This document shows, piece by piece, positions 9,165-18,775 of a DNA stretch of 64,000 nucleotides. The notes under the pieces were generated by a model that was not told the origin of the DNA, searched no databases, and saw only the letters and a list, made by a program, of their open reading frames with translations. The position numbers and the translations under genes are program-made. Numbering within the stretch: the stretch's first letter is position 1; the number at the start of each line of letters is the position of its first letter. Source of the DNA: Streptomyces sp. QL37 (GTDB lineage Bacteria; Actinomycetota; Actinomycetes; Streptomycetales; Streptomycetaceae); the NCBI RefSeq assembly GCF_002941025.1, contig NZ_PTJS01000001.1, forward strand, positions 5,337,472 through 5,401,471. The letters run 5' to 3'.

Positions 9165-10508
9165 TCAGGCCGCCCGGCGCCCCCACTGCACCGCGAGCAC
9201 CACCAGTCCGATGCCCAGCCAGCACACCCCCACCAGCTGGGCGCTCGTCGTCGCCTCCAAAATCACCGCGACCAGCACGCCCGCGCCCACCACCGGCACC
9301 ACGATGTGGCGCCACCAGTTCGGCGGCCCCTCCATCCGGCGTACGGCGAACCAGCCGACCACCGACGCGTGCAGCAGCACGAACGCGGTGAGCGCGCCCA
9401 CGTTCACGACCGACACCAGGTGGTCGAGGCCGTCGTCGCGCCGGGCCGCCCACACCGCCGCCACCAGCGTCACGACCGCGGCGCACGCGATCGCGACACG
9501 CGGCACCCCGGACCGGCTGTCGACCCGGGACAGGAACGCCGGCAGCCGCCCCTCCCGCCCCATCGCGAACACCAGCCGACCGGCCGCCGCCTGCCCCGCC
9601 AGCGCCGCGAAAGCCGCGCCGATCGCCTTGCTGACGGCCACCAGATCGTGCAGCCAGGAGCCGACCGAGGCGTCCACCGCGTCGTAGAAAGCGGAGCCCT
9701 GCTTCACCGGATCCGCCGCCAGCTCCGCCGAGCTCACCGGTTCCAGCAGCGCCGCCAGGTACGACTGGACCACGAACAGCGCCCCGGCGAGCACCAGACA
9801 GAACAGCACCGCCCGCGCCACCTTCGCCGAACCCCCCGTCACCTCCTCCGCGAACGAGGCGATCGCGTCGAACCCCAGATAGGACAGCACCGCGACGGAC
9901 ACCGCCCCCAGTACCGCCGTCATCGAGAACCCGGTGTCCCCGGTGAGCGGCGACAGCCAGTCGCGCCGCGCCCCGTCCCTGGCCAGCACCACGGCCGCCG
10001 ACACCACGAAGACCAGCAGCACCACGATCTCCATGGCGAGCACCGCGAAGCCCACCCGGGCGGCCGCCCGTACGCCCCAGAGGTTGAGCAGCGTCGTCAC
10101 CACGACCGCGATCGCCGTCCACACCCACCGCGACACCTCGGGGACCAGCGCGTTCATCGCGATCCCGGAGAAGAGATAGGCGACGGCCGGGATGAGCAGG
10201 TAGTCGAGCATCGCCATCCAGCCGGCGATGAACCCCGGGCCCTCCCCGAGCCCTTTACGGGCGTACGCGAAGACCGACCCGGCGAGCGGGGCCACCCGCA
10301 CCATCTGGGCGTAGCTGAACGCGGTGAAGGCCATCACCACGGTCGCCACGAGATACACCAGCGCCACGGCCCCGTCGGACCTGGCGTCCAGGGTGCCGAA
10401 CACCCCGACCGGGGCCATGGGGGCGATGAACAGCAGCCCGTAGACCACCAGGTCCCGGAACCCGAGTGTCCGCCGCAGCTTTCCCTCTTCCGTGCTGCTC
10501 CCCGCCAT
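9165..10508 (-). CDS. APC-family amino acid permease
   Basis: Integral membrane transporter of 447 residues with about twelve hydrophobic helices. The N-terminal LGFRDLVVYGLLFIAPMAPV and GFDAIASFAEEVTGG are typical of the APC superfamily (amino acid or polyamine uptake). Substrate cannot be read from the sequence. It precedes xseAB on the same strand but xseA seems to have its own promoter. It is divergent from ispH. Confidence 0.85.
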   Translation of the reverse strand: MAGSSTEEGKLRRTLGFRDLVVYGLLFIAPMAPVGVFGTLDARSDGAVALVYLVATVVMAFTAFSYAQMVRVAPLAGSVFAYARKGLGEGPGFIAGWMAMLDYLLIPAVAYLFSGIAMNALVPEVSRWVWTAIAVVVTTLLNLWGVRAAARVGFAVLAMEIVVLLVFVVSAAVVLARDGARRDWLSPLTGDTGFSMTAVLGAVSVAVLSYLGFDAIASFAEEVTGGSAKVARAVLFCLVLAGALFVVQSYLAALLEPVSSAELAADPVKQGSAFYDAVDASVGSWLHDLVAVSKAIGAAFAALAGQAAAGRLVFAMGREGRLPAFLSRVDSRSGVPRVAIACAAVVTLVAAVWAARRDDGLDHLVSVVNVGALTAFVLLHASVVGWFAVRRMEGPPNWWRHIVVPVVGAGVLVAVILEATTSAQLVGVCWLGIGLVVLAVQWGRRAA

Positions 10509-10594
10509 GAACCCTCCGTCGCTGGTTGCGTACGCATCAGTCTCGCGACCCCGCCGACCCGGCGCCTGTTCGGTACGGCCTTACGATGGGACGC

Positions 10595-11575
10595 ATGACT
10601 GCTTCTCCTGCCCGCCGTGTCCTGCTCGCAGCGCCCCGTGGCTACTGCGCGGGCGTGGACCGCGCCGTGATCGCCGTCGAGAAAGCACTGGAGCAGTACG
10701 GTGCCCCGGTCTACGTCCGTCACGAGATCGTGCACAACAAGTACGTCGTGCAGACCCTCGAGAAGAAGGGCGCGATCTTCGTCGACGTGACCGCGGAGGT
10801 GCCCGAGGGCTCCATCGTGATGTTCTCCGCGCACGGAGTCGCCCCGACCGTCCACGCGGAGGCCGCCGAGCGCAAGCTCGCCACCATCGACGCGACCTGC
10901 CCGCTGGTCACCAAGGTCCACAAGGAAGCCGTCCGGTACGCCAAGGAGGACTACGACATCCTCCTGATCGGCCACGAGGGCCACGAGGAAGTCATCGGCA
11001 CGAGCGGTGAGGCGCCCGACCACATCACGCTGGTCGACGGCCCCGACGACGTGGCGAACGTCGAGGTCCGCGACGAGTCGAAGGTCGTCTGGCTCTCCCA
11101 GACCACGCTCTCCGTCGACGAGACGATGGAGACGGTCGGCGCCCTCAAGAACAAGTTCCCCAACCTCCTCTCCCCGCCGAGCGACGACATCTGCTACGCC
11201 ACGCAGAACCGCCAGGTCGCGGTGAAGAAGCTGGCCGAGGACGCCGAGCTGGTCATCGTCGTCGGCTCGAAGAACTCCTCCAACTCGATCCGCATGGTCG
11301 AGGTCGCCCTGGACGCCGGCGCACCCGCCGCCCACCTGGTGGACTTCGCCGACGAGATCGACGAGGCATGGCTGGAGGGCGTCACCACCGTCGGCCTCAC
11401 CTCGGGCGCCTCGGTGCCGGACGTCCTCGTCGACGGCGTGCTGGAGTGGCTGGGCGAGCGGGGTTACGCCGACGTCGAGACGGTGAAGACCGCGGACGAG
11501 TCGATCACCTTCTCGCTGCCCAAGGAGCTCCGGCGCGACCTGCGCGCCGAGGCCGCCGCGCTCGCCGCGGAGTGA
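10595..11575 (+). CDS. ispH: 4-hydroxy-3-methylbut-2-enyl diphosphate reductase
   Basis: Last enzyme of the MEP isoprenoid pathway (HMBPP to IPP and DMAPP), a [4Fe-4S] protein of 326 residues. The three cluster cysteines lie in [13 protein letters not shown] (residue 18), [10 protein letters not shown] and [20 protein letters not shown] and [10 protein letters not shown] are also conserved. ATG 10595 is preceded by TACGAT (10582-10587) with a 7-nt gap and no ribosome binding site, so a leaderless mRNA is likely. In-frame starts upstream (10526, 10586) lie in or before that promoter. Confidence 0.95.
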   Translation: MTASPARRVLLAAPRGYCAGVDRAVIAVEKALEQYGAPVYVRHEIVHNKYVVQTLEKKGAIFVDVTAEVPEGSIVMFSAHGVAPTVHAEAAERKLATIDATCPLVTKVHKEAVRYAKEDYDILLIGHEGHEEVIGTSGEAPDHITLVDGPDDVANVEVRDESKVVWLSQTTLSVDETMETVGALKNKFPNLLSPPSDDICYATQNRQVAVKKLAEDAELVIVVGSKNSSNSIRMVEVALDAGAPAAHLVDFADEIDEAWLEGVTTVGLTSGASVPDVLVDGVLEWLGERGYADVETVKTADESITFSLPKELRRDLRAEAAALAAE

Positions 11576-11673
11576 CCGGGGCGCGCCCGGCCCCCCGCCG
11601 GGCGACCCGGGTGCGCCCGCCGGATCGCCCCTCCGGGGAGTGATCCTCGCCACCTGCCCGTACCGTGGATCGC

Positions 11674-12411
11674 ATGGAGATCTTCGGTGTGGACATCGGC
11701 GGTTCAGGGATCAAGGGTGCGCCCGTGGACCTGGACCGCGGAGAGCTGGCGCAGGCGCGCCACAAGGTACTGACACCTCACCCGGCCACGCCCGGGAGCG
11801 TGGCGGACGGTGTGGCCGAGGTCGTCGGCCATTTCGACTGGCAGGGGCCGGTCGGCATCACGTTCCCCGGAGTCGTCACGGGCGGCGTCACCAGGACCGC
11901 GGCCAACGTGGACAAGGGCTGGATCGACACGGACGCGCGGGCGCTGCTCAGCGAACGCATCGGCCAGTCCGTGACCATCCTCAACGACGCCGACGCGGCC
12001 GGCATCGCCGAGATGACCTTCGGCGCGGGCCGTGACCGCAAGGGCACGGTGATCGTGCTGACCCTCGGTACGGGCATCGGCAGCGCGGTCTTCACCGACG
12101 GGCAGCTCGTCCCCAACACGGAGCTCGGCCACCTGGAGCTGCACGGCCACGACGCGGAGAAGCGCGCCTCCACGAAGGCCAAGGAGGACGAGGACCTCAG
12201 CTGGCAGCACTGGGCGCACCGGGTGCAGAAATACCTGGTCCACGTGGAGATGCTGTTCTCGCCCGAGCTCTTCATCATCGGCGGGGGCGTCAGCCGCAAG
12301 GCGGAGAAGTTCCTGCCACTCATCGAACACGTGCGCGCCGAGATGGTCCCGGCCCAGCTGCAGAACAACGCGGGCATCGTCGGGGCGGCCATGGCGGCCG
12401 CCGGCAAGTAG
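11674..12411 (+). CDS. ppgK: Polyphosphate glucokinase
   Basis: ROK-type glucokinase of 245 residues that can use polyphosphate or ATP to phosphorylate glucose. Motifs: [13 protein letters not shown] (phosphate 1), [21 protein letters not shown] (catalytic Asp) and [11 protein letters not shown] (phosphate 2). The ATG 11674 has TACCGT at 11661-11666 and a 7-nt gap, again a leaderless arrangement; GTG 11665 overlaps that hexamer. It ends 3 bp before the convergent DUF6542 gene. Confidence 0.93.
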   Translation: MEIFGVDIGGSGIKGAPVDLDRGELAQARHKVLTPHPATPGSVADGVAEVVGHFDWQGPVGITFPGVVTGGVTRTAANVDKGWIDTDARALLSERIGQSVTILNDADAAGIAEMTFGAGRDRKGTVIVLTLGTGIGSAVFTDGQLVPNTELGHLELHGHDAEKRASTKAKEDEDLSWQHWAHRVQKYLVHVEMLFSPELFIIGGGVSRKAEKFLPLIEHVRAEMVPAQLQNNAGIVGAAMAAAGK

Positions 12412-12414
12412 CGT

Positions 12415-13026
12415 CTACGCGCGGGGGCGGCGGACGGCCCGGTCGGCCCTGGCCAGGTGGCGCTGCCGCTCCCGCATCTGCCGGATCTTCCGTACGGAGG
12501 CGATGAGACCCGCGACGAGCGTGCCCCCGTACAGCCAGCCCGCTTGGACGGCGAGCGCTGTCACGACGGCCATCGCCTGCCCGCCGAAGCCGCCCGTGCC
12601 CCCGGCGACGGGGATCACGCCGACCGCGAAAGCGATGGGCACGATGATCGGGGCGGTCACCAGGTCGGCGGGCCGCACCCAGAGGGCGGTCAGGGCGCTG
12701 ACCGGCAGGAAGAGCAGCCCGTACACGAGCTCCGAACCGCCGAGGAGCAGCCGGTCCACGCACGCCAGCAGGAACATCGCCAGCGCCGCGAAGAGTCCGG
12801 CGCCGATGCCGGTCAGCCGGGGGTTGGGGAATCTGCGCAGCGCGAGGACCACGGGCGGGGCCGTGCGCCGGGGCCCGGGGCCCGGACCGGCCGCCGGCGC
12901 CGGGGCGACCGCCACCGCCACCGGATAACCGGCCGCACCCGTGACCTCACCGAGGCCGCCGGGCGGTGCGGGCCGGCCCTGCGCGGGCTGGGTGCGCTGC
13001 GGGGTACGTGTCCTGTGCTGCTCCAC
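12415..13026 (-). CDS. DUF6542 membrane protein
   Basis: 203 residues. A Pro/Ala/Gly-rich cytoplasmic N-terminus of about 65 residues precedes four hydrophobic segments (LTGIGAGLFAALAMFLLACV; YGLLFLPVSALTALWV; LVTAPIIVPIAFAVGVIPVAGG; MAVVTALAVQAGWLY) and a short basic C-terminus. This matches the Streptomyces DUF6542 family; function unknown. The start is GTG 13026 with minus-strand TAGGTT (13033-13038) 6 nt away, a leaderless pattern. Confidence 0.75.
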   Translation of the reverse strand: MEQHRTRTPQRTQPAQGRPAPPGGLGEVTGAAGYPVAVAVAPAPAAGPGPGPRRTAPPVVLALRRFPNPRLTGIGAGLFAALAMFLLACVDRLLLGGSELVYGLLFLPVSALTALWVRPADLVTAPIIVPIAFAVGVIPVAGGTGGFGGQAMAVVTALAVQAGWLYGGTLVAGLIASVRKIRQMRERQRHLARADRAVRRPRA

Positions 13027-13183
13027 CCCGACAACCTAGGACGCCGGGTGCACTCTTTCGGGCGTTGGACACGCGTTTTGGGTGACCTTGGCGTTGCGTT
13101 CGATACCGCACGGCCGAAACATGACCGTTCGGCCCTGGACCGGCCCCCGGCAGGCCCTTCCCCGACCCCCGTGCCCGCACCCG

Positions 13184-13213
13184 TGACGGGCCGCCCGGCC
13201 CCGCCCGTAAACT
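13184..13213 (+). promoter_or_regulatory. Candidate ychF promoter
   Basis: TGACGG (13184-13189), 18-bp spacer, TAAACT (13208-13213). It is the best -35/-10 pair in the interval between DUF6542 and ychF and leaves a leader of about 60 nt with an AGGAAG ribosome binding site. Confidence 0.45.
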
Positions 13214-13278
13214 GGAGAATCGGTCCACTCCCGGCCCGCCCGCACAGCCCCTCTCCTCCACTTCAGGAAGTCGCCAAA

Positions 13279-14367
13279 GTGTCGCTCACGATCGGAATCG
13301 TCGGCCTGCCGAATGTCGGCAAGTCGACCCTGTTCAACGCCCTGACCAAGAACGACGTGCTGGCGGCCAACTACCCGTTCGCCACCATCGAGCCGAACGT
13401 CGGCGTCGTGGGCGTCCCCGACCCGCGCCTGAACAAGCTCGCCGAGATCTTCAGCTCGCAGAAGCTGCTCCCGGCCACCGTCGACTTCGTCGACATCGCG
13501 GGCATCGTGCGGGGCGCGAGCGAGGGCGAGGGCCTGGGCAACAAGTTCCTCGCGAACATCCGCGAGTCCGATGCGATCTGCCAGGTCATCCGGGCCTTCA
13601 AGGACGAGAACGTCGTCCACGTCGACGGCAAGGTCTCGCCCAAGGACGACATCGAGACGATCAACACCGAGTTGATCCTCGCCGACCTCCAGTCCGTCGA
13701 GAAGGCCGTACCGCGCCTGACGAAGGAGGCCCGCCTCCAGAAGGACAAGGTCGCGGTCCTCGCCGCCGTCGAGGAGGCCCAGAAGATCCTCGAAGCGGGC
13801 GACACGCTCTTCTCCCAGGGCATCACGGCCGGCACGGAGAAGGGCCGCCTGCTCCACGAGCTGCACCTGCTCACGACGAAGCCCTTCCTGTACGTGTTCA
13901 ACGTCGACGAGGACGAGCTCGTCGACGAGGACTTCAAGAACGAGCAGCGCGCCCTGGTCGCCCCGGCCGAGGCCATCTTCCTCAACGCCAAGATCGAGTC
14001 CGAGCTGATCGAGCTCGACGACGAGGAGGCCCTCGAACTCCTCCAGTCCATGGGCCAGGAGGAGCCCGGCCTGGCCACCCTCGGCCGCGTCGGCTTCGAC
14101 ACCCTGGGCCTCCAGACCTACCTCACGGCAGGCCCGAAGGAAGCCCGCGCCTGGACGATCAAGAAGGGCGCGACGGCTCCTGAGGCGGCAGGTGTGATCC
14201 ACACCGACTTCCAGAAGGGCTTCATCAAGGCGGAGATCGTCTCCTTCGACGACCTCGTCGAGACGGGCTCGGTCGCGGAGGCCCGCGCCAAGGGCAAGGC
14301 GCGCATGGAGGGCAAGGACTACGTGATGCAGGACGGCGACGTGGTGGAGTTCCGCTTCAACGTGTAG
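13279..14367 (+). CDS. ychF: Redox-regulated ATPase YchF (Obg family)
   Basis: P-loop ATPase of the Obg group, 362 residues, ribosome-associated in studied bacteria. It has GIVGLPNVGKST (G1), VDFVDIAGIVRGAS (G3), FNVDE (variant G4, ATP rather than GTP) and the C-terminal TGS domain. GTG 13279 has AGGAAG 8 nt upstream; the much longer open frame upstream is not coding. The last 19 bp of the gene are the left attachment repeat of the island, and the reading frame ends at its normal FRFNV terminus, so integration leaves YchF complete. Confidence 0.95.
   Translation: MSLTIGIVGLPNVGKSTLFNALTKNDVLAANYPFATIEPNVGVVGVPDPRLNKLAEIFSSQKLLPATVDFVDIAGIVRGASEGEGLGNKFLANIRESDAICQVIRAFKDENVVHVDGKVSPKDDIETINTELILADLQSVEKAVPRLTKEARLQKDKVAVLAAVEEAQKILEAGDTLFSQGITAGTEKGRLLHELHLLTTKPFLYVFNVDEDELVDEDFKNEQRALVAPAEAIFLNAKIESELIELDDEEALELLQSMGQEEPGLATLGRVGFDTLGLQTYLTAGPKEARAWTIKKGATAPEAAGVIHTDFQKGFIKAEIVSFDDLVETGSVAEARAKGKARMEGKDYVMQDGDVVEFRFNV
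14349..14367 (+). repeat. attL core of the island
   Basis: 19 bp (GTTCCGCTTCAACGTGTAG) forming the last codons and stop of ychF, identical to 38635-38653. Just inside it is the inverted repeat CCTGACC (14387-14393) / GGTCAGG (14405-14411), a likely integrase arm site. Confidence 0.8.
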
Positions 14368-14407
14368 TCGATCTAGTGAAAGTCCGCCTGACCTGCGACG
14401 GAGCGGT

Positions 14408-14450
14408 CAGGTGGCCTTCGCGGTCCGCACAGAGTCCGCAGCGTACGTTT
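14408..14450 (-). pseudogene. Remnant of an integrase 3' end
   Basis: On the minus strand this reads about 14 codons, Q-T-Y-A-A-D-S-V-R-T-A-K-A-T then TGA. The complete integrase has HAADSVRTVKAARP near its C-terminus; over 14411-14444 versus 21774-21807 the DNA is identical at 30 of 34 positions. This is therefore the stub of a related integrase gene that once ended right beside attL. No more of it is left, because hsdM begins shortly after. Confidence 0.55.
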
Positions 14451-14586
14451 GACGCGTATTCAGTACAGCCCTGGCGGATCCCGCTACGCTCCGACACGTG
14501 GTCGCCGGTGCGGCGAGCCGACCAGGCAGAGTATGGAAACGAGCAGTGATCGAGTGGGGTCAAGTGCGGGGGAGCAGGAGCTTCCG

Positions 14587-16077
14587 ATGCCGTTGACGCT
14601 GGGGGAGCTGGAGTCGTATCTGGCGAAGGCGGCTGATCTGCTGCGGGGCAGCATCGATCAAGCGGACTTCAAGGCGTACATCTTCCCGTTGATGTTCTTC
14701 AAGCGGATCAGCGATGTGTATGACGAGGAGTACGCCCGAGCGCTGGACGAGTCTGGTGGTGACCACACGTATGCGGCGTTCGAGGAGAACCACCGGTTCG
14801 CCATCCCCGTTGGCTGCCACTGGGCAGACGTACGCGAACGTACCGAGAACGTCGGTGAGGCCCTCAAGACCGCCTTCCGCGGTATCGAGCAGGCCAACCA
14901 GGGTGCGCTGTACGGCATCTTCGGCGGCGCGACCTGGACCAACAAGGACAAGCTGCCGGACAGCAAGCTGATTGACTTGATTGAGCACTTCTCGATCAAG
15001 ACTCTTTCGATCTCCCAGGCCGCTCCCGACGTGCTGGGGCAGGCGTACGAGTATCTGATCAAGCGGTTCGCCGATCAGTCCAACAAGAAGGCCGGCGAGT
15101 ACTACACCCCGCGCGAGGTGGTCGCGCTGCTGGTCAACATCCTCGACCCTCAAGAGGGCGAGACGGTCTACGATCCGGCCTGTGGCACCGGTGGCATGCT
15201 GATTGAGGTCATCCAGCACATCACGGCCCGTGGCGGCGACCCGAAGACCGTGCTTGGCAAGCTTTACGGCCAGGAGAAGGTACTCACCACCTCAGCGATC
15301 GCCCGGATGAACCTGCTGCTGCACGGCATGGAGGACTTCCACATCGAGCGCGGCGACACGCTGCGAGACCCGGCCTACTTCGACCACGGTCGGCTGGCCA
15401 GGTTCGACTGCGTGGTCGCCAATCCACCGTTCTCGTTGAAGAATTGGGGCCACGAGCAGTGGGCTTCCGATCCGTGGGGTCGCAATGAGTTGGGCGGGGT
15501 GCCGCCGAAGGGGTATGCCGACTGGGCCTGGGTCCAGCACATGCTTACCTCCTCTGCACCCACCGGAGGGAGGGTCGCAGTTGTCCTCCCGCTAGGCGCC
15601 CTGTTCCGCCAGGGCGCTGAGGGCCGCGTCCGCGAGCGCATCCTCAACGCCGGCTTCGTGGAGGCCGTCATCGGCCTGGCGCCCAGCCTTTTCTACGGCA
15701 CCGACCTAGCCGCCTGCGTGCTCATCCTGCGTCGTCAACGCCCCGCCGAGCAGCAAAACAAGGTGCTCTTCGTTAACGGAGAGATGCTCTTCAAGCGCGG
15801 TCGCAACCAGAACACCCTCGAGCCCGACCATGCTGAGACCCTCCTGAAGGCATATCAGCAGTACGCCAATCAGTACGGCCTGGCCGCGGTCGCGACTTTG
15901 GAGAAAATCAAGGCCAACGGCTGGAACCTGAACATCCCGCTGTACGTCGAACCGGCCGTCGGCGAGCAGATCACCCTGGAGCAGGCCGTGGCCGACCTGA
16001 AGACCGCGCATGCGAAGGCCCGCGAGACCCGCGCAGCGCTGGAGGCCGAGCTGGCGAAGTGGGGGCTGGGCGCATGA
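14587..16077 (+). CDS. hsdM: Type I restriction-modification DNA methyltransferase subunit M, copy 1
   Basis: 496-residue HsdM, N6-adenine methyltransferase subunit. The N-terminal helical HsdM_N domain (ELESYLAKAADLLRGS, FPLMFFKRISDVYDEE) is followed by the catalytic domain with SAM motif DPACGTGGM at residue 196 and NPPF at 279. ATG 14587 has AGGAG 7 nt upstream; the frame is open for another 46 codons into the attL region but without a start signal. Its TGA overlaps the ATG of a second hsdM. Having two M genes before one S and one R is not the standard layout. Confidence 0.93.
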   Translation: MPLTLGELESYLAKAADLLRGSIDQADFKAYIFPLMFFKRISDVYDEEYARALDESGGDHTYAAFEENHRFAIPVGCHWADVRERTENVGEALKTAFRGIEQANQGALYGIFGGATWTNKDKLPDSKLIDLIEHFSIKTLSISQAAPDVLGQAYEYLIKRFADQSNKKAGEYYTPREVVALLVNILDPQEGETVYDPACGTGGMLIEVIQHITARGGDPKTVLGKLYGQEKVLTTSAIARMNLLLHGMEDFHIERGDTLRDPAYFDHGRLARFDCVVANPPFSLKNWGHEQWASDPWGRNELGGVPPKGYADWAWVQHMLTSSAPTGGRVAVVLPLGALFRQGAEGRVRERILNAGFVEAVIGLAPSLFYGTDLAACVLILRRQRPAEQQNKVLFVNGEMLFKRGRNQNTLEPDHAETLLKAYQQYANQYGLAAVATLEKIKANGWNLNIPLYVEPAVGEQITLEQAVADLKTAHAKARETRAALEAELAKWGLGA

Positions 16078-17594
16078 CCACGACGTGCCCGAAGCGGATC
16101 ACCCAGCGGGAACTGGAGTCCTACCTGTGGGGCGCCGCAGTACTGCTGAGAGGGCTGATCGACGCAGGCGACTACAAGCAGTACATCTTTCCGTTGGTCT
16201 TCCTGAAGCGCCTCTCCGACGTCTACGACGAGGAGCACGCCGCCGCCTTGGAGGTGTACGGCGACGAGGAGTTCGCCGACCTCCCGGAGAACCACCGCTT
16301 CGCCATCCCTGACGGCGCCCACTGGGTCGACCTGCGCAAGGTCACCAGCCATGTCGGCACAGCGCTCAAGTCCGCGATGCGGGCCATCGAGTCCGCCAAC
16401 CCCGACACCCTGACCGGCGTTTTCGGCGACGGCGAGTGGACCAACAAGGACCTGCTCCCCGACGCGACCCTGTCCGATCTGATCGAGCACTTCTCTACCA
16501 AGACGCTGTCGGTGGCGAACCTGCCCGAGGATGAGCTCGGGCAGGGCTATGAGTACCTGATCAAGAAGTTCGCCGATGACTCCGGCCACACCGCCCAGGA
16601 GTTTTACACAAACCGCACCCTGGTGCATCTGATGACGATGATGCTCCAGCCCGAGCCGGGGGAGTCGGTCTACGACCCCACCTGCGGCACCGGCGGCATG
16701 CTCATCTCCACCGTCGCCGAGCTCAAGCGCCAGGACAAGGAGTGGCGCAATCTGCGCCTGTACGGCCAGGAGCTCAACTACGGCACCTCGGCGATCGCGA
16801 AGATGAACCTCTTCCTCCACGGCATCGCCGATGGCCACATCGCCCACGGCGACACTCTTTCCAAGCCCACCTTCCTCGACGCCCACGGCCAGCTGCAGAC
16901 CTTCGACGTCGTCCTGGCCAACCCGCCCTACTCCATCAAGACCTGGAACCGGGCCGCCTTCACCAAGGACCCCTACGGCCGCAACATGTGGGGCGTACCG
17001 CCCCAGAATGCTGCGGACTACGCCTTCATCCAGCACATCGAGGCGAGCCTGGATTCCAAGACCGGTCGTGCCGCCATCCTGCTGCCTCACGGGGTCCTGA
17101 ACCGAATCGGAGAGGCGACGGTTCGCAAGGTTATGCTCGACGCCGACGCCGTCGAGGCAGTGATCGGCCTAGCCCATGGACTCTTTTACAACTCGGGCAT
17201 GGAAGCGATCGTCTTGGTCCTCCGGAAGCAGAAGCCGACTGACCGCAAGCACAAGGTGCTTTTCATCGACGCGAAGAAGGAGTTCTACCGAGCAGGCGTC
17301 CAGTCCTTTCTCTCCGAGACTCATCAGCAGAGGATCTTGCACGCGTTCGAGAACTTCGCCGATGTGCCGGGCTTCGCCCGAGTCGCCACCCTTGATGAGA
17401 TCCGTGCCAACAAGGGCAACATGGCTATCCCGCAGTACGTCAGACTTACCGCGCCAGGTCGCGCCTCGACGCCTACTGACTCCGATACTGACTCGGTCTC
17501 AGCGGCGCTTGCAGGTTGGCGTCAGACTGCGACAGCGGCGGACGTCGCTACCGAGGACGTTCTCGGTCTACTGCGCGCGGGGGGTGCCCGATGA
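16074..17594 (+). CDS. hsdM: Type I restriction-modification DNA methyltransferase subunit M, copy 2
   Basis: 506-residue paralogue of the preceding protein (compare ELESYLWGAAVLLRGL and FPLVFLKRLSDVYDEE). The SAM motif is DPTCGTGGM at residue 201 and the catalytic motif is NPPY at 283, so it too looks active. ATGA overlap with the upstream stop and with the downstream hsdS start shows tight translational coupling. The two M subunits differ in many positions, so this is an old duplication or a two-subunit design, not a recent copy. A heterodimeric methyltransferase is an inference. Confidence 0.93.
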   Translation: MTTTCPKRITQRELESYLWGAAVLLRGLIDAGDYKQYIFPLVFLKRLSDVYDEEHAAALEVYGDEEFADLPENHRFAIPDGAHWVDLRKVTSHVGTALKSAMRAIESANPDTLTGVFGDGEWTNKDLLPDATLSDLIEHFSTKTLSVANLPEDELGQGYEYLIKKFADDSGHTAQEFYTNRTLVHLMTMMLQPEPGESVYDPTCGTGGMLISTVAELKRQDKEWRNLRLYGQELNYGTSAIAKMNLFLHGIADGHIAHGDTLSKPTFLDAHGQLQTFDVVLANPPYSIKTWNRAAFTKDPYGRNMWGVPPQNAADYAFIQHIEASLDSKTGRAAILLPHGVLNRIGEATVRKVMLDADAVEAVIGLAHGLFYNSGMEAIVLVLRKQKPTDRKHKVLFIDAKKEFYRAGVQSFLSETHQQRILHAFENFADVPGFARVATLDEIRANKGNMAIPQYVRLTAPGRASTPTDSDTDSVSAALAGWRQTATAADVATEDVLGLLRAGGAR

Positions 17595-18775
17595 GTCTCA
17601 ACCTTGACAAGGTCACCTGGAAACGAGTGCGACTGGGCGACGTCATCCGCCGTTCTCGTACCCAGGTTGCTCCGGCAAATGGCGATGTCGACCGCTACGT
17701 CGGCGGTGGGCACATCGACAGCGACAGTCTCACCATCGAGCGCTTCGGCGATGTCAACGACGGCCAGATGGGCTCGACCTTCACCTATCTCTTCCAGCCT
17801 GGCCAGGTCCTCTTCGTCTCAGCACGTCCCTACCTTCGTAAGTCCGGCGTCGTGAACTTTTCCGGCGTCGTCGCCGACAAGACCTACGTCCTCGACGCCA
17901 TTCCCGAGAACGGCCTCCTGCAGGAGTTCCTGCCCTTCGTCCTCGCCTCCGAGCACTTCATCGCCTTCGCGACCGCCGAGGCCAGCGGCTCGATGAATCC
18001 GCGCCTGCTTTGGGGGCAGATTCAGAGGTACGAGTTCGACCTGCCCCCCCTTGACGAACAGCAGCGCCTCGCCGACCTCCTGTGGGCCCTTGAGCGGCAC
18101 GGGCAAGGTCTGGCTTCAACTGAGGCCGCGCTGCGTTCGACGAGACAGATCCTTGTGCGCGACCGGCTGGCTAGAGTCGCTGAATTGGGCGGAGTTGCTC
18201 GACTCGATTCACTGATCGAGTCTGGTCGCCCTATCACGTACGGAATCCTGATGCCCGGTTCCGGGGTGGAGAACGGCATCCCGGTGATCAAGGTGAAGGA
18301 CTTCCCCGATGGTCGAATCCGTGAAGGGCAGTTGCTTCTGACCACGGAGGAGCTTGCTCAGGAATACCGGCGGTCGACCCTCAAGCAGGGAGATCTCGTG
18401 ATCTCGATTCGTGGCACGATCGGGAGACTCGCTGAGGTTCCGGCATCGCTTGTAGGTGCGAACATTACGCAGGATTCAGCCCGACTCAGCATCGATCCAA
18501 AGCATGATCGACGGTACGTTCGCCTGGCCCTGGAGTCTGAGTATTGCCAAGAACAGATCCGCCGTAAGACCACGGGTACTCGTGTCCTTGGCCTCAACCT
18601 TGGTGCTCTTCGGGAGCTCGATGTGCCAGTTCCATCGGATAGATCTGATGCCGTAGATGTTATCCGTGAGGCGGAGTCGCTTACTAAAGCAATCGACGAG
18701 ACCGCCATTGCACGGAGGCATCTGACGACTCTCCGTGCAGTCATCAGCGCAGAGGTTCTCGGGGGTGCGGGGTGA
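17591..18775 (+). CDS. hsdS: Type I restriction-modification specificity subunit S
   Basis: 394 residues with two target-recognition halves. The first (VTWKRVRLGDVIRRSRTQV to about residue 175) ends in the conserved-region helix with PPLDEQQRLADLLWALE; the second starts near GVARLDSLIESGRPITYGI and contains GDLVISIRGTIGRLAEVP. It would set the bipartite DNA target for both methylation and restriction. ATG 17591 overlaps the stop of the second hsdM; the GTG of hsdR overlaps its stop. Confidence 0.9.
   Translation: MSLNLDKVTWKRVRLGDVIRRSRTQVAPANGDVDRYVGGGHIDSDSLTIERFGDVNDGQMGSTFTYLFQPGQVLFVSARPYLRKSGVVNFSGVVADKTYVLDAIPENGLLQEFLPFVLASEHFIAFATAEASGSMNPRLLWGQIQRYEFDLPPLDEQQRLADLLWALERHGQGLASTEAALRSTRQILVRDRLARVAELGGVARLDSLIESGRPITYGILMPGSGVENGIPVIKVKDFPDGRIREGQLLLTTEELAQEYRRSTLKQGDLVISIRGTIGRLAEVPASLVGANITQDSARLSIDPKHDRRYVRLALESEYCQEQIRRKTTGTRVLGLNLGALRELDVPVPSDRSDAVDVIREAESLTKAIDETAIARRHLTTLRAVISAEVLGGAG

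Noticed and set aside
7776..10598. Plus-strand open frame of 940 codons over xseB, xseA and the permease
   Set aside because: His/Arg/Pro-rich shadow with no domain; the minus-strand genes are certain.
12457..13278. N-terminal extension of ychF by about 270 codons
   Set aside because: The extension is antisense to the DUF6542 gene; YchF has its usual length from GTG 13279 with a ribosome binding site.
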